DNA of 64,000 nucleotides from Mycolicibacterium litorale. Its GTDB lineage: Bacteria > Actinomycetota > Actinomycetes > Mycobacteriales > Mycobacteriaceae. The stretch covers positions 3,038,001-3,102,000 of the forward strand of contig NZ_AP023287.1 of NCBI RefSeq assembly GCF_014218295.1. Direction: 5' to 3'. The notes below the pieces were generated by a model. That model had not been told where the DNA came from. It ran no database searches and saw only the letters and a list, made by a program, of their open reading frames with translations. Shown here piece by piece: positions 10,396-21,014 of this stretch. The translations under genes and the position numbers were made by a program. The first letter of the stretch is position 1. Every line of letters begins with the position of its first letter.

Positions 10396-10846
10396 CGGCA
10401 TCTCGGACGTCACTGTCGTCACGACGTTCGGCGAGGAAGGAGAGCCGCCGCAGCGTCTCGTTGTTGCGCGGCCACACCGCCGCGTCGGAGAGCCGCTCGG
10501 GCAGGAACTTGCCGATGCCGCTGATCGGGAACTCCTGCATCGAGACCCGGCATCCCGTGGGAATCTCGCTGAGTTCCAGGATGATTCGGGCGCCGCCGAA
10601 CGGCCTGCCCTTGGCGTGCAGCACCAGGCGCTGCTGCGGGACGGACTCTTCGACGACGGTTTCATCGTTGAGCAGCACCGGCCAGACACCGATCGAGTGG
10701 TGGATGGTGGAGCCGGGTGCGGGCCAATCGGGGTCCACGGCCCGCATCCGGCTGTTGCCCACCACCCACTGCGAGTACGTCCAGCCGTCGGCGATCACGT
10801 CCCACACGCGCTCGGGCGAGGCGGCGATGTCTCGGGTCACAGTCAC
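10385..10846 (-). CDS. SRPBCC (START-like) family protein
   Basis: A 153-residue protein with the START/Bet v1-like pattern: MTVTRDIAASPERVWDVIAD at the N-terminus, a W-x-W-like core and a C-terminal amphipathic helix. These proteins form hydrophobic ligand cavities and occur as polyketide cyclases, lipid binders or chaperones. It overlaps the FAD oxidoreductase gene, so a shared hydrophobic substrate is plausible. The function is unknown. Confidence 0.75.
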   Translation of the reverse strand: MTVTRDIAASPERVWDVIADGWTYSQWVVGNSRMRAVDPDWPAPGSTIHHSIGVWPVLLNDETVVEESVPQQRLVLHAKGRPFGGARIILELSEIPTGCRVSMQEFPISGIGKFLPERLSDAAVWPRNNETLRRLSFLAERRDDSDVRDADGS

Positions 10847-10875
10847 AACGGGCGGGATACCCGTCGTGAGCGGAT

Positions 10876-11364
10876 TTAGACCTTCCGGTTCTCCGACTTG
10901 ATCAGCCAGGCCAGCTTCTCCAGGCCGTCGATCAGCTGATGCAGGATGTCGGCGGTGCTCGGATCCTCGGCGTCGACCGCGTCATGGACGGCGCGCATGG
11001 TGTCGACCGTGGCGGCGATCCGCACGGTGATCAGATCGACCACCTCACTGGTGCTGCGCTCGTAGGCCGGGAACTCGGGCAGGCTGGTGGTCGCCGCGAC
11101 GGTGTCGGAGCGGCCGTCCGGAACCGCGTCGAGCGCCCGCATCCGCTCGGCGATGGTGTCGCTGCCCTCACGGGCGAAGTCGACCAGCTCGTCGAGCTGC
11201 AGGTGCAGGTCGCGGAAGTTGGTACCCACGACGTTCCAGTGCGCCTGCTTGCCCTGCAGGTGCAGTTCGATCAGGTCGACCAGGACCCGCTGCAGATTCG
11301 CGGCGAACTCCGGCGAGGCGGTGAAACCCTGTACTTCTGCTTCGGTGCGACGTGTCGTGTTCAT
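10876..11364 (-). CDS. dps: Dps family DNA-protecting ferroxidase (Dps2 type)
   Basis: A 162-residue ferritin-fold protein that oxidises and stores iron and can shield DNA in stationary phase. The ferroxidase signature is intact: H of QAHWN, then D of LQLDELVD and E of REGSDTIAE at the canonical spacing. The sequence resembles M. smegmatis Dps2 rather than Dps1, including the GKQAHWNVVGTNFRDLHLQ block and the SENRKV tail. It lies downstream of the DUF2339 gene in a minus-strand cluster led by an amino-acid transporter and a two-component system. Confidence 0.9.
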   Translation of the reverse strand: MNTTRRTEAEVQGFTASPEFAANLQRVLVDLIELHLQGKQAHWNVVGTNFRDLHLQLDELVDFAREGSDTIAERMRALDAVPDGRSDTVAATTSLPEFPAYERSTSEVVDLITVRIAATVDTMRAVHDAVDAEDPSTADILHQLIDGLEKLAWLIKSENRKV

Positions 11365-11402
11365 GTCTGATCCAACGTCGGCTAGATTGGAATCAATCCA
11401 GA

Positions 11403-13201
11403 TTATGGTATGATGGGAGTCACATCGTCGTGCCGGCCCTGTGCGGCCAGCAGGCGGGCGTATCCGGCGCCCATACCCAACAGGATCAGCCCGGCCACGA
11501 GGAACACCGTCACCCGGAACATCCCGTCCAGCGTGCCCAGATCGAAGAGGAACAGCTTCGCCATGGCCGCCGAGACCAGCGCCAGCCCAGCCCCGAGGAA
11601 CAACGGCCGCTGCGAGCCGGGTCGGCGGGCGGCATAGGCGAACAACGCCGCGGCCGCGGCGATCCAGCAGACCGTCGCGGCCACGTGGCCGGCGAAGAAG
11701 CCGCCGCCGGTACCGCCGACGAGCACCCCCGCCGTCACCATGAACGCGGTCACCGCGTAGCCGGCGACGGCGGCCGTCGCGGCCCAGAGCACGCGGACCG
11801 TGTCGCCAGGAACCCGGTCGGTCCAACTCCTGGCGATCGCCGCGGCCGCAGCGATGATCAGCACGCTCGACACCAGTACCGCGACCGCGTCCGGGCCGCT
11901 GAGCCGCACCGGGTGGACCAGCGCGCTCGGCGGCGCGTACGCGACATAGAGGGCTCCGCCGATCACCGCGAAGCCCACAGCCGAGCACCGCGCGACCGCA
12001 TCCTGATCACCGGCGACGGCCACGACCGCCGCCATCGCGAGCAGTATCGGCGCGGCGACCTCACCGTCGAACGCGACCGCGACCGCGATCAGGGCGCTGA
12101 CCGCCGACAGCGCCGACCACACCTGGCCGACGATCCCCGAGACCGCGGGCAACCACGGACGGCACAGCACGATCGCCAGCAGCGCGGCGGCCAGCGCGCC
12201 GATCATCAGCGCCGCCACCACCCGGTCGGCGGTGGCCGACACACCGAGCACGGGCGCCACACCGGCAGCGGCGAGCAGGGCCATCACCGCGCGCCGAGCG
12301 GTGTGCGGCAGCAGGAGCAACGCGCCGGCCAGGGAGAGCACCGCGGCGATACCGCACGCCGCGGCGAGCAGTAAATCGTCGTCCCCGCCGAACGCCGCCC
12401 CGGCCAGCGCGACGAGCAGCGGGAGCGTCACCGCCGCGGTCCGCGCTGCGTGCAGCCAGACCCAGTCGCGGCCGAGCTGCACCGGTAGCGTCGCGGCGCT
12501 CAGCGCGAGCATGAACGCCACCAGGAGCAGGGTCACGCCCTCGTTGAGCACCGGGGCGAGCGCGATCAGCGGCACGAGCACCAGCAGGCCCAGATGCTCG
12601 GAGTTCCACCGGCGCGCCAGCGTGAGCCCTCCACCGCCGATGGCCGCGGCCACGACCAGCCCCAGCGGTGCGGCGACCCAGGCGTAGATCGTCGTGATCG
12701 CGATGACGTCGAAGTACGCGGCGGCGATGCCGGTGGCGGTCAACGCGATCCCGCCGACGCGGCCACCGGCGCGGCGGTTGACCCGGCATCCGACCGCGAC
12801 CAGCCCGGCCGCCAGCAGCGCACCCGCGGCGACGCGGATCTCCGGACGGAGGACACCGGCCTGCGCGGCCAGCACCAGCAGCAGGACCACGCCGATCAGG
12901 GTGACCGCGACACCCGCGACGGCGAGCACCTTGCCGATCCAGCCTTCCGAACGCTCCCGGGGACGCGGGCCGCCGGTGGCGGTGGCGGTGGCGGTGGGGC
13001 ACGGGCGCCGGGGGGAGGCAGCACGGGTCGCGACAGCTGCGGGTGCGGTACGGGGCGGGGCACCGGTTGCGGTGCGGGCGCCGGGCCGGACAGCAGCCGG
13101 TCGAGTTGGGTCAGGTCCGACGACACCCGGGCGAGTTGCCGGGAGATCGCCGCGAAGTCGGTGGACAGACGCGCGATGACGGCGTGGGGCGATTCGGTCA
13201 T
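11403..13201 (-). CDS. DUF2339 multi-spanning membrane protein, frameshifted in this sequence
   Basis: The main body (11403 to about 12960) encodes more than ten hydrophobic helices of a DUF2339 protein. The expected N-terminus lies in a different frame: ATG 13201 starts a helical segment (MTESPHAVIARLS...) followed by a proline-rich linker, typical of this family. The two parts join if one base is added, for example in the G6 run at 13010-13015 or in the adjacent GGTGGC repeats. So this is either a recent frameshift, a slippage site or a sequencing error. It is placed between the response regulator and dps2. Confidence 0.65.
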
Positions 13202-13258
13202 GGACTCATCGTGGCGGCGCCCGCACCGGTTGCGGATGAGTAGGACTACCCGACTTCG

Positions 13259-13924
13259 CTATTCGTCGAGTCCGTGCTCGATCGCGTAGCGCGCCAGTTC
13301 CACGCGGTTGGCGACCTGCAGCTTGCGGAACGTCGCCTGCACGTGGTTTTCGACGGTCCGGTGACTCAGCGACAGCCGGGCGGCGATCTGCTTGGCGGTC
13401 AGACCCTTCGCCACATAGCGCAGCACCTCCGTCTCCCGCTCGGTGAGGGTGGGCACCGGTGTGTCCGCATCGGGGCGCTGCGCGATCCGGCGGTACTCCC
13501 CCAGCACGAGCCCCGCGAGCCCAGGCGTGAACACCGCCCGGCCTTCGGCGGTGGCGCGGACCGCCGCACTCAGCTCCGCCTTGGAGGCGCTTTTGACGAG
13601 ATATCCGGTGGCACCGGCCTTCACCGCCTCGAGCACGTCGTCGCGTTCGTCCGACGCCGACAGCACGAGCACACGGGACCCCGGCGAGACCGCCAGCACC
13701 TGCGCGGTGGCCGCGGCGCCGTCACCGTCGGCCAACCGCATGTCCATCACGACCACCGCCGGCTTGACGACGTTCGCCCGCCGCCGCGCCGACTCGACGC
13801 CGTCGGCGGTCGCCACCACCGCGAAACCGTCGTCGGCGAGGTCGCGGGCCACCGCATCGCGCCAGATGGGATGGTCGTCGACCACCATCACGGTGGTCCG
13901 TTGTCCGTCAGCCACGGCCACCAT
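13259..13924 (-). CDS. NarL/FixJ-type response regulator with LuxR HTH
   Basis: A 221-residue response regulator. The receiver domain (residues ~9-125) has the acidic pair in VVDDHP, the phospho-acceptor aspartate in VVMDMRL and the conserved lysine in YLVKSAS. The LuxR helix-turn-helix (residues ~150-215) contains LTEREXEVL-like and AKQIAARLSLSHRTVENH motifs. It overlaps the end of the histidine kinase gene by 17 bases and is its clear partner. The regulon is unknown; neighbours include an amino-acid transporter, the DUF2339 protein and Dps2. Confidence 0.9.
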   Translation of the reverse strand: MVAVADGQRTTVMVVDDHPIWRDAVARDLADDGFAVVATADGVESARRRANVVKPAVVVMDMRLADGDGAAATAQVLAVSPGSRVLVLSASDERDDVLEAVKAGATGYLVKSASKAELSAAVRATAEGRAVFTPGLAGLVLGEYRRIAQRPDADTPVPTLTERETEVLRYVAKGLTAKQIAARLSLSHRTVENHVQATFRKLQVANRVELARYAIEHGLDE

Positions 13925-15050
13925 CCTGCCGCCGTCGCCGCGGCACCGTCAGCTCCCATTCCGTGCCGCAATCCGCACCGGTGTGCAGCTGCGCGTCACC
14001 GCCCAACGAATGCATCCGTCCGACAATCGATTTCGCGACCCCCATGCGTCCCTCCGCGGCGGCTTCGGCGAGCCGCCCCGGCGCGATCCCCGGGCCGTCG
14101 TCGCGCACACTCACCGTGACGGCGTCACCGAGGTCCTCCACCAGCACGTAGGCGCGCGCCTGCGGACCCGCGTGGGCGGCGACGTTGTCGAGTGCGTTAC
14201 CCGCCGCCGCGCACAGTTCGGCGGCGACGTCGGCGTCGAGCAACACCGGTTCGGGTGGCAGACTGACCGACACCCGGTCGGACGCGCGGCGGCGCAGCAT
14301 CGCGCCGACGTCGCCGAGCCCGCCGACCGTGGCGTCGGCGTCGCTGACCAGACGCCGCAGCGCCCGCTCCTGTTCGCCGGCCAGTTCCGCCAACTGCGCC
14401 GTGGCACCGCCGATTTCGCGGCCGCGCCGCGCGACCAGCGCCAGCACCTGGATGGCACCGTCGTGGACATGGCGGGACAGCCGCTCACGTTCCTCGAGCG
14501 CGGCGGCCAACCGGGTCGCCCGTTCGAGTTCGGCGTTGGCACGGCGTGCGGTCTGGGCGGCCATGCCGACCGCGAGACCCACCGCCAACTCGATGACGAT
14601 GGTGGCGTTGCGGAACACGTTGATGCTGACGTAACCCTTGAGGACCGCGTAGGCGGCCATCACGATCAGGCCGGTGGCCATCCCCGTCACCGGGCCGCGC
14701 AGGATGGCCGCCGAGATGACGGCGTTGGTCGCCCACAGCGTCGTCGGCCAGGACTGGTTGTCGGCCACCCACCGGTCGTCGGCGACCAGCGCGGTCGACA
14801 TCATCAGCGCCACCACCACGGCGATCTCGGCCACCACCCAGCCGGTACGGCGCCCGAAGCCCTGCAGATAGGCGACGGCGCACACCACACTCCAGCCGAT
14901 CAGCACGGCGAACAGCGTCCACGCCGCGGCGCGCCGGTCGAGGTCGTCGTTGACGGCGATCTGGAAGCCCAACGAGTACAGACAACTCAGCAGCCGGAAC
15001 ACCTGCGCCGCCCGCCACAGCGGTGCGGCGGGGTCGACCCGCTGCGGCAT
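13908..15050 (-). CDS. NarL-partner sensor histidine kinase
   Basis: A 380-residue kinase with five or six N-terminal transmembrane helices and little periplasmic sequence. A HisKA_3-type dimerisation helix carries the phospho-histidine in [11 protein letters not shown] (residue ~195). A C-terminal ATPase has its N box near NALDNVAAH and its G box in DDGPGIAP. The start codon directly abuts the stop of the ABC transporter ATPase, and the response regulator follows with overlap. Sensing therefore may involve the amino-acid uptake system. That link is inferred. Confidence 0.9.
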   Translation of the reverse strand: MPQRVDPAAPLWRAAQVFRLLSCLYSLGFQIAVNDDLDRRAAAWTLFAVLIGWSVVCAVAYLQGFGRRTGWVVAEIAVVVALMMSTALVADDRWVADNQSWPTTLWATNAVISAAILRGPVTGMATGLIVMAAYAVLKGYVSINVFRNATIVIELAVGLAVGMAAQTARRANAELERATRLAAALEERERLSRHVHDGAIQVLALVARRGREIGGATAQLAELAGEQERALRRLVSDADATVGGLGDVGAMLRRRASDRVSVSLPPEPVLLDADVAAELCAAAGNALDNVAAHAGPQARAYVLVEDLGDAVTVSVRDDGPGIAPGRLAEAAAEGRMGVAKSIVGRMHSLGGDAQLHTGADCGTEWELTVPRRRRQDGGRG

Positions 15051-15808
<758 letters not shown>

Positions 15809-15812
<4 letters not shown>

Positions 15813-16741
15813 GGATGCGGCTCTCCCAACTGCGCTTTGGCGAGCGCTTCGAGCTGCCGGGACGTGAGCTTGCGCGACGCGCCGCGGGCGAAGTAACGCT
15901 CGAGGTAGAACTGGCCGACCATCAGCACACTGGTGATGACCAGGTACCAGGTGGCGGCCACCATCAGCAGGGGCACCGGTTCGAAGATGCGCGAAGCGAT
16001 CTCGCGGGAGGTGATGCCGTAGAGATCCAGCGCGAACGGCACACCGGTGACCAGCGAGGTGGTCTTCAGCATGCTGATCACCTCGTTGCCGGTCGGCGGG
16101 ATGATCACCCGCATGGCCTGCGGCAGGACGGTCCGCCGCATCGCCAGGGTCCACGACATGCCCAGCGCCGTGGACGCTTCCATCTGTCCCTCGGGCACCG
16201 AGGTGATGCCGGCCCGGATGATCTCGGCCATGTAGGCCGATTCGTTGAGCGCCAGGCCGAGGATGGCCAGCAGGAACGGGAACGACAGCGACTGCAGATC
16301 CAGGTGCAGCAGCGACGGCCCGAACGGGACGCCGAGCTGGATGTTCTGGTAGATCGTGGGCAGCAGGCCCCAGAACACCAGCTGCACGTAGACCGGCGTG
16401 CCGCGGAAGATCCACAGATACGCCCACGACACCGCCCGGAAGACCGGGTTGGGTGACAGGCGCATGACCGCGAGCAGCACACCCAGGATGAGGGCCAGCA
16501 CCATCGAGTAAACGGTCAGCTGCAGGGTGTTGACGACGCCGACGGTGAGCACCCGCTCGTTGAACAGGTACTCCCAGTAGGTCGACCACCGGTAGGCGTC
16601 GTTGGTGGCCGCACCGTAGAGGAACAGCCCGAGCAGGACGAGGATGACGACCGCCGTCACCCACCGCCAGGGATGCCGAAGCGGAACCGCGTCGATGGCG
16701 GCGGGGCTGGTGGCGGGTGACGGCGATTCGACAGCGGTCAT
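15809..16741 (-). CDS. Polar amino-acid ABC transporter, permease
   Basis: A 310-residue inner-membrane permease of the HisMQ/GlnP class with five or more helices. The EAA loop (segment [21 protein letters not shown]) is the contact site for the ATPase. Only one permease gene is present, so it probably forms a homodimer. It lies four bases downstream of the substrate-binding protein and is translationally coupled to the ATPase gene. Confidence 0.9.
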
Positions 16742-16745
16742 CGCG

Positions 16746-17642
16746 TCAGCTGATCGCTCCGTTGATGACCGGCTTGTCGATCATGCCCGCCTCGACGCCC
16801 CAGTTCTTGGCGATCTCCTCGTAGGTGCCCTCCTCGATGAGGTGCTCGAGCGCCTGCTGCAGCGACTGCGCCAGTGGCGAGCCCTTGGCCACCGGCCAGC
16901 CGTACGGGGCCGCGTCGAAGATGTCGCCGGCCGCCTCGAGCTTGCCGTTGCTCTGCTTGATGGCGTAGGCGGTCACCGGCGAGTCCGCCGACATGGCGTC
17001 CACCTGGCCGAGCACCACCGCGTTGGTCGCGGCGTCCTGACCGTCGAACGGGGTGATCTGGATGGCCGGCTTGCCCGCGTCGACGCACGCCTTGCTCTTG
17101 GCCGGCAGTTCGTCGGTCTCCTGATAGGTGGTCGCCTGGACGGCCACCTTCTTGCCGCAGGCGTCATCGGGGTTGATCGGATTGTCCGGCCGCTGCGCCC
17201 ACTGGGTGCCCGCCGAGAAGTAGGTGACGAAGTCGACCGACTGCTCGCGCTCCTTGGTGTCGGTGAACGACGACATACCGACGTTGAACGTGCCGCCCTG
17301 GATCGACGGGATGATCTTGGCGAAGTCGGCTTCGCGGTACTCCGGGGTGAGCCCCAGCGTCGCCGCGATCGCGTTCATCAGGTCGACGTCGAAGCCGACG
17401 ATCTTTCCGCTCGGGTCTTTGAACTCGTTGGGTGCATAGGGGATGTTGACGCCGACGATCAGCTTGCCCGACGACTTGATCTCCTCGGGGACCGTGTTGG
17501 CGATCTCGTCGACCTTGGCGCTGGACGCCGACGTCTCGGTGCCCGAGCCGCCCGAGTCGGTGCCGCTGGCACAACCCGACAACACCATCGCGCCGCTCAC
17601 AGCGAACATCGCTGCGATGCGCCACATCTTCCCACCTGACAC
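16746..17642 (-). CDS. Polar amino-acid ABC transporter, substrate-binding lipoprotein
   Basis: A 298-residue family 3 solute-binding protein. A signal peptide ends in the lipobox LSGC (cysteine near residue 24). The family 3 core then begins at GKLIVGVNIPYAP and continues with GFDVDLMNAIA and a C-terminal lobe near GWPVAKGS. A glutamate/glutamine or aspartate ligand is likely for this family but is not determinable here. The GTG at 17642 is preferred because AGAGG lies six bases upstream; ATG 17627 is the alternative. A possible GlnR site lies about 85 bases upstream. Confidence 0.88.
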   Translation of the reverse strand: MSGGKMWRIAAMFAVSGAMVLSGCASGTDSGGSGTETSASSAKVDEIANTVPEEIKSSGKLIVGVNIPYAPNEFKDPSGKIVGFDVDLMNAIAATLGLTPEYREADFAKIIPSIQGGTFNVGMSSFTDTKEREQSVDFVTYFSAGTQWAQRPDNPINPDDACGKKVAVQATTYQETDELPAKSKACVDAGKPAIQITPFDGQDAATNAVVLGQVDAMSADSPVTAYAIKQSNGKLEAAGDIFDAAPYGWPVAKGSPLAQSLQQALEHLIEEGTYEEIAKNWGVEAGMIDKPVINGAIS

Positions 17643-17725
17643 AGTTGCCTCTTTCTCTTGCCTCGGGCCGTCCCCGGTGTCCGAACCGACGACGTTAACG
17701 ATCGCGGTCCCAGCACGCACTTCCG

Positions 17726-17741
17726 GTAACGGAACATTAAC
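17726..17741 (-). promoter_or_regulatory. Possible GlnR-type box GTAAC-N6-TTAAC
   Basis: GTAAC and TTAAC are separated by six bases, giving AC-N9-AC as in actinobacterial GlnR boxes, about 85 bases upstream of the amino-acid transporter operon. GlnR activates nitrogen scavenging, so the location fits. The match is short and is proposed only as a candidate. Confidence 0.3.
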
Positions 17742-17813
17742 GACCCGGCACCGACATCTCAGCCGTACCGCCGAATCGCCACCCCGCTCGAAGCGCTGTG
17801 CCACACTGCGCGC

Positions 17814-18398
17814 ATGCAAACTACCGCTGCCCCAACCATGTTGCGGCATCTGTGGATCTACACCGTGGTCTCGGGTCTGCTCGCGGTGCTGCTCGGCGTC
17901 CTGATCTTCCTCCGGCCGGGCGCCGCGATCATCGTGACGGCGATCTTCTTCGGGGCGTATCTGCTCGTGACCGGTGTCGCGCAGATCGTCCTGGCCTTCA
18001 GCGTGCGGTCGTCGTTCGGCGGACGGGCGCTGCTGTTCGTCAGCGGCGCCGCCGCCCTGGTGCTCGCCGTGCTGTGCTTCGTCAACTTCTCCAACTCGAT
18101 CGATCTGCTGGCGATCTGGATCGGCGTCGGCTTCGTCTTCCGCGGTGTGGCCACCGCGATGTCGGCGTTCAGCGACCAGTCGTTGCCCGGCCGCATCTGG
18201 GAGATCGTCGTCGGCGTCATCAGCGTGCTCGCCGGCATCATCATGTTCGTCGCGCCCCTGGAGGGTCTGGTCGCGCTGACCCAGGTCACCGGCATCATCC
18301 TGGTGGTCATCGGGGTGGTCGAGGTCATCGCCGGAATCCGCATCCGCAGGGAGTCGTCGTCGGTGTCCGGCCACACCACACGCGACGCCGTGACATAG
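17814..18398 (+). CDS. HdeD/DUF308 family membrane protein
   Basis: A 194-residue membrane protein with six short hydrophobic helices, arranged as three repeats of a two-helix DUF308 unit. HdeD members are linked to acid resistance in enterobacteria, but the mycobacterial ones are uncharacterised. It diverges from the amino-acid transporter and precedes cydA on the same strand by about 90 bases, matching the Rv1624c position in M. tuberculosis. Confidence 0.85.
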   Translation: MQTTAAPTMLRHLWIYTVVSGLLAVLLGVLIFLRPGAAIIVTAIFFGAYLLVTGVAQIVLAFSVRSSFGGRALLFVSGAAALVLAVLCFVNFSNSIDLLAIWIGVGFVFRGVATAMSAFSDQSLPGRIWEIVVGVISVLAGIIMFVAPLEGLVALTQVTGIILVVIGVVEVIAGIRIRRESSSVSGHTTRDAVT

Positions 18399-18442
18399 GG
18401 GACCCTGGGTGACCGAAATCCCTCTTCCGGATCCTCGCTTGA

Positions 18443-18461
18443 CTACTACACTTCGTCGTAG
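18443..18461 (+). promoter_or_regulatory. Near-perfect dyad CTACTAC-N5-GTCGTAG upstream of cydA (BlaI/CopY- or MarR-like operator)
   Basis: Seven-base arms match at six positions around ACTTC, overlapping a TTGACT hexamer at 18439 that could be the -35 box. The dyad lies 31 bases before the cydA ATG, so a bound repressor would block transcription. The TACTAC/GTAGTA core resembles sites of BlaI-type repressors; family assignment is tentative. No TGTGA-N6-TCACA Crp site was seen here. Confidence 0.45.
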
Positions 18462-18491
18462 ACCGGTGTAGAGCCCTCGGGAGTAGGTCAG

Positions 18492-19955
18492 ATGGACGTT
18501 GTGGACGTGTCACGGTGGCAGTTCGGGATCACCACCGTTTACCACTTCATCTTCGTCCCACTGACCATCGGCCTGGCGCCCATCCTGGCCGCGATGCAGA
18601 CGGCGTGGGTGATCACCGACAACCCCGCGTGGTACCGGCTCACCCGGTTCTTCGGCAAACTGTTCCTGATCAACTTCGCGATCGGCGTCGCAACCGGCAT
18701 CGTCCAGGAGTTCCAGTTCGGGATGAACTGGAGTGAGTACTCCCGGTTCGTCGGTGACATCTTCGGCGCCCCGCTGGCGTTCGAGGGTCTGGTCGCGTTC
18801 TTCTTCGAGTCGACGTTCATCGGACTGTGGATCTTCGGCTGGAGCCGACTCCCCAGGCTGGTCCACCTCGCGTGCATCTGGATCGTCGCCATCGCCGTCA
18901 ATGCCTCGGCGTACTTCATCATCGCCGCCAACTCGTTCATGCAGCATCCGGTCGGCGCCCGCTACAACCCGGAATCCGGTCGCGCCGAACTGACCGACTT
19001 CATGGCGCTGCTCACCAACAACACGGCCATCTGGGCCTTCCAGCACGCGGTGGCCGGAGCGCTGCTCACCGCGGGCGCCTTCGTCGCCGGTGTGTCGGCG
19101 TTCCTCATGGTCCGCGCCCAACGCGACACCACCGAGCCCACGGTCGAGGCGCGCACCATGTACCGGCCCGCGGCGATCGGCGCGAGCCTGCTGGCCCTGG
19201 TGGCGGCGGTCGGGCTGTTCTTCACCGGTGACGTGCAGGGCAAGCTGATGTTCGACCAGCAGCCGATGAAGATGGCGTCGGCGGAGTCGTTGTGCCAGAC
19301 CGAGACCGACCCGGATTTCTCCATCCTCACCGTCGGCACCCACAACAACTGCGACAGCGTCATCCATGTGCTCGAGGTGCCGTACGTACTGCCGTTCCTG
19401 GCGGAGGGCCAATTCAGCGGTGTCACGCTGCAGGGGGTCGAGGATCTGCAGCAGCAGTACGAGCAGCGCTTCGGCCCCGGCGACTACCGGCCGAACCTGT
19501 TCGTCACGTACTGGTCGTTCCGCGCGATGATCGGCCTGCTGCTGGTGCCGGTTGCCTTCGCGCTCGTCACACTCTGGCTCACCCGACGCGGGCGCGTCCC
19601 GAATGCCCGCTGGTATGGCTGGCTGGGCGTGCTGACCATCCCGACCCCGTTCCTGGCCAACAGTGCTGGGTGGGTGTTCACCGAGATGGGCCGCCAGCCG
19701 TGGGTGGTCGCGCCCAACCCGACCGGCGACCAGCTCGTGCGAATGACGGTCCAGCAGGGCGTATCCGACCATTCGACGGCCATGGTGGTGTTCTCGCTGG
19801 CGGTGTTCACCCTCGTCTACGGTGCGCTGGCCGTGGTGTGGTTCGGCCTGATGCGCCGCTACGTGCTCAAGGGACCGCAGGAGCACGACTCCGAACCGGC
19901 GCCGCCGTCCAAACCGGACGACGAAGAACTCGCCCCTCTGTCGTTCGCCTACTGA
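18492..19955 (+). CDS. cydA: Cytochrome bd quinol oxidase subunit I
   Basis: A 487-residue integral membrane subunit carrying the three haems. The haem ligand histidine is H18 in VYHFIFVPL. The VQEFQFGMNW segment contains the conserved glutamate and GMNW motif. A short Q-loop, as in other Actinobacteria, lies after the fifth helix. The bd oxidase reduces oxygen without proton pumping and supports growth at low oxygen or under aa3-bcc inhibition. First gene of cydABDC. The ATG at 18492 is preceded by GGGAGTAGGTC, a usable ribosome-binding site. Confidence 0.95.
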   Translation: MDVVDVSRWQFGITTVYHFIFVPLTIGLAPILAAMQTAWVITDNPAWYRLTRFFGKLFLINFAIGVATGIVQEFQFGMNWSEYSRFVGDIFGAPLAFEGLVAFFFESTFIGLWIFGWSRLPRLVHLACIWIVAIAVNASAYFIIAANSFMQHPVGARYNPESGRAELTDFMALLTNNTAIWAFQHAVAGALLTAGAFVAGVSAFLMVRAQRDTTEPTVEARTMYRPAAIGASLLALVAAVGLFFTGDVQGKLMFDQQPMKMASAESLCQTETDPDFSILTVGTHNNCDSVIHVLEVPYVLPFLAEGQFSGVTLQGVEDLQQQYEQRFGPGDYRPNLFVTYWSFRAMIGLLLVPVAFALVTLWLTRRGRVPNARWYGWLGVLTIPTPFLANSAGWVFTEMGRQPWVVAPNPTGDQLVRMTVQQGVSDHSTAMVVFSLAVFTLVYGALAVVWFGLMRRYVLKGPQEHDSEPAPPSKPDDEELAPLSFAY

Positions 19956-19970
19956 GACGAGGTGTCTGCC

Positions 19971-21014
19971 GTGGGACTCCAAGAGCTGTGGTTCGTCCTC
20001 ATCGCCGTCCTGTTCCTCGGTTTCCTCGTGCTCGAGGGGTTCGACTTCGGGGTCGGCATGCTCATGGCGCCGATCGGAATGGTGGGCGAAGGAAATCCGG
20101 AAACGCGCCGACGCGCGGCACTCAACACGATCGGCCCGGTCTGGGACGCGAACGAGGTGTGGCTGATCACCGCAGGCGCGTCGATGTTCGCCGCCTTCCC
20201 GGTCTGGTACGCGACGGTGTTCTCCGCGCTCTACCTGCCGCTGCTGGCGATCCTGTTCGGGATGATCCTGCGCATCGTCGGCATCGAATGGCGCGGCAAG
20301 ATCGACGATCCCACCTGGCGCCGACGGGCAGACCTCGGGATCGCGCTGGGCTCCTGGCTGCCGGCGATCCTGTGGGGTGTGGCCTTCGCGGTCCTGGTGC
20401 GCGGCCTGCCCGTGGACGCCGAGCAGCACGTCGTCGGCCTGTCGATCGGTGACGTGATCAACGCCTACACACTGCTGGGCGGGCTGGCCACCTGCGCGCT
20501 GTTCCTGTTCTACGGTGCGACGTTCCTGGCGTTGAAGACCTCAGGGCCGGTACGGCGTGACGCGTTCCGGTTCGCCCGGACCCTGTCGCTGCCGGTCATC
20601 GTGTTCGCCGGCGGGTTCGGGCTGTGGACGCAGCTGTCGTACGGCAAGACGTGGACGTGGCTGGCCCTGGCCGTCGCCGTGGTCGCGCTGCTGGCGGCGG
20701 TCGCACTGATGTGGACCGGCGGCCGGGAGGGCTGGGCGTTCTCGGCGACCGTGGTGGTGGTCGCGGCGGTGGCCGCGCTCATCTTCGGCTCGCTGTACCC
20801 GAACCTGCTGAACTCGACGCTCGATCCGGAGTGGGCGGTCACGATCTTCAACGGCTCGTCGACCCCCTACACCCTCACCATCATGTCGTGGGCGTCCCTG
20901 ACGCTGCTGCCGCTGGTGCTGATCTATCAGGGCTGGACGTATTGGGTCTTCCGGCAACGTATTTCGGCCGACCGCATCCCGGATTCGGTCGGGTTGAGCA
21001 GACAGGCGTTGTGA
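19971..21014 (+). CDS. cydB: Cytochrome bd quinol oxidase subunit II
   Basis: A 347-residue partner of CydA with eight or nine helices. The family N-terminus GLQELWFVLIA, with the VLEGFDFG motif at residues ~20-27, is intact. The GTG at 19971 is chosen over GTG 19962 because it gives the family start and leaves eight bases after GAGG. It follows cydA by 15 bases and overlaps cydD by four, so all four cyd genes are co-transcribed. Confidence 0.93.
   Translation: MGLQELWFVLIAVLFLGFLVLEGFDFGVGMLMAPIGMVGEGNPETRRRAALNTIGPVWDANEVWLITAGASMFAAFPVWYATVFSALYLPLLAILFGMILRIVGIEWRGKIDDPTWRRRADLGIALGSWLPAILWGVAFAVLVRGLPVDAEQHVVGLSIGDVINAYTLLGGLATCALFLFYGATFLALKTSGPVRRDAFRFARTLSLPVIVFAGGFGLWTQLSYGKTWTWLALAVAVVALLAAVALMWTGGREGWAFSATVVVVAAVAALIFGSLYPNLLNSTLDPEWAVTIFNGSSTPYTLTIMSWASLTLLPLVLIYQGWTYWVFRQRISADRIPDSVGLSRQAL

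Noticed and set aside
11365..11402. IdeR or Fur box upstream of dps2
   Set aside because: The TGGA-N5-TCCA dyad there is only four bases per arm and does not match known iron boxes.
15940..15960. Further GTACCTGG-type sites in the backbone (also near 8750)
   Set aside because: Isolated copies inside conserved coding sequence, explained by codon use; not part of the satellite array.
18510..20429. 639-codon minus-strand open frame opposite cydA/cydB
   Set aside because: It is antisense to two well-conserved genes and its composition is not protein-like.
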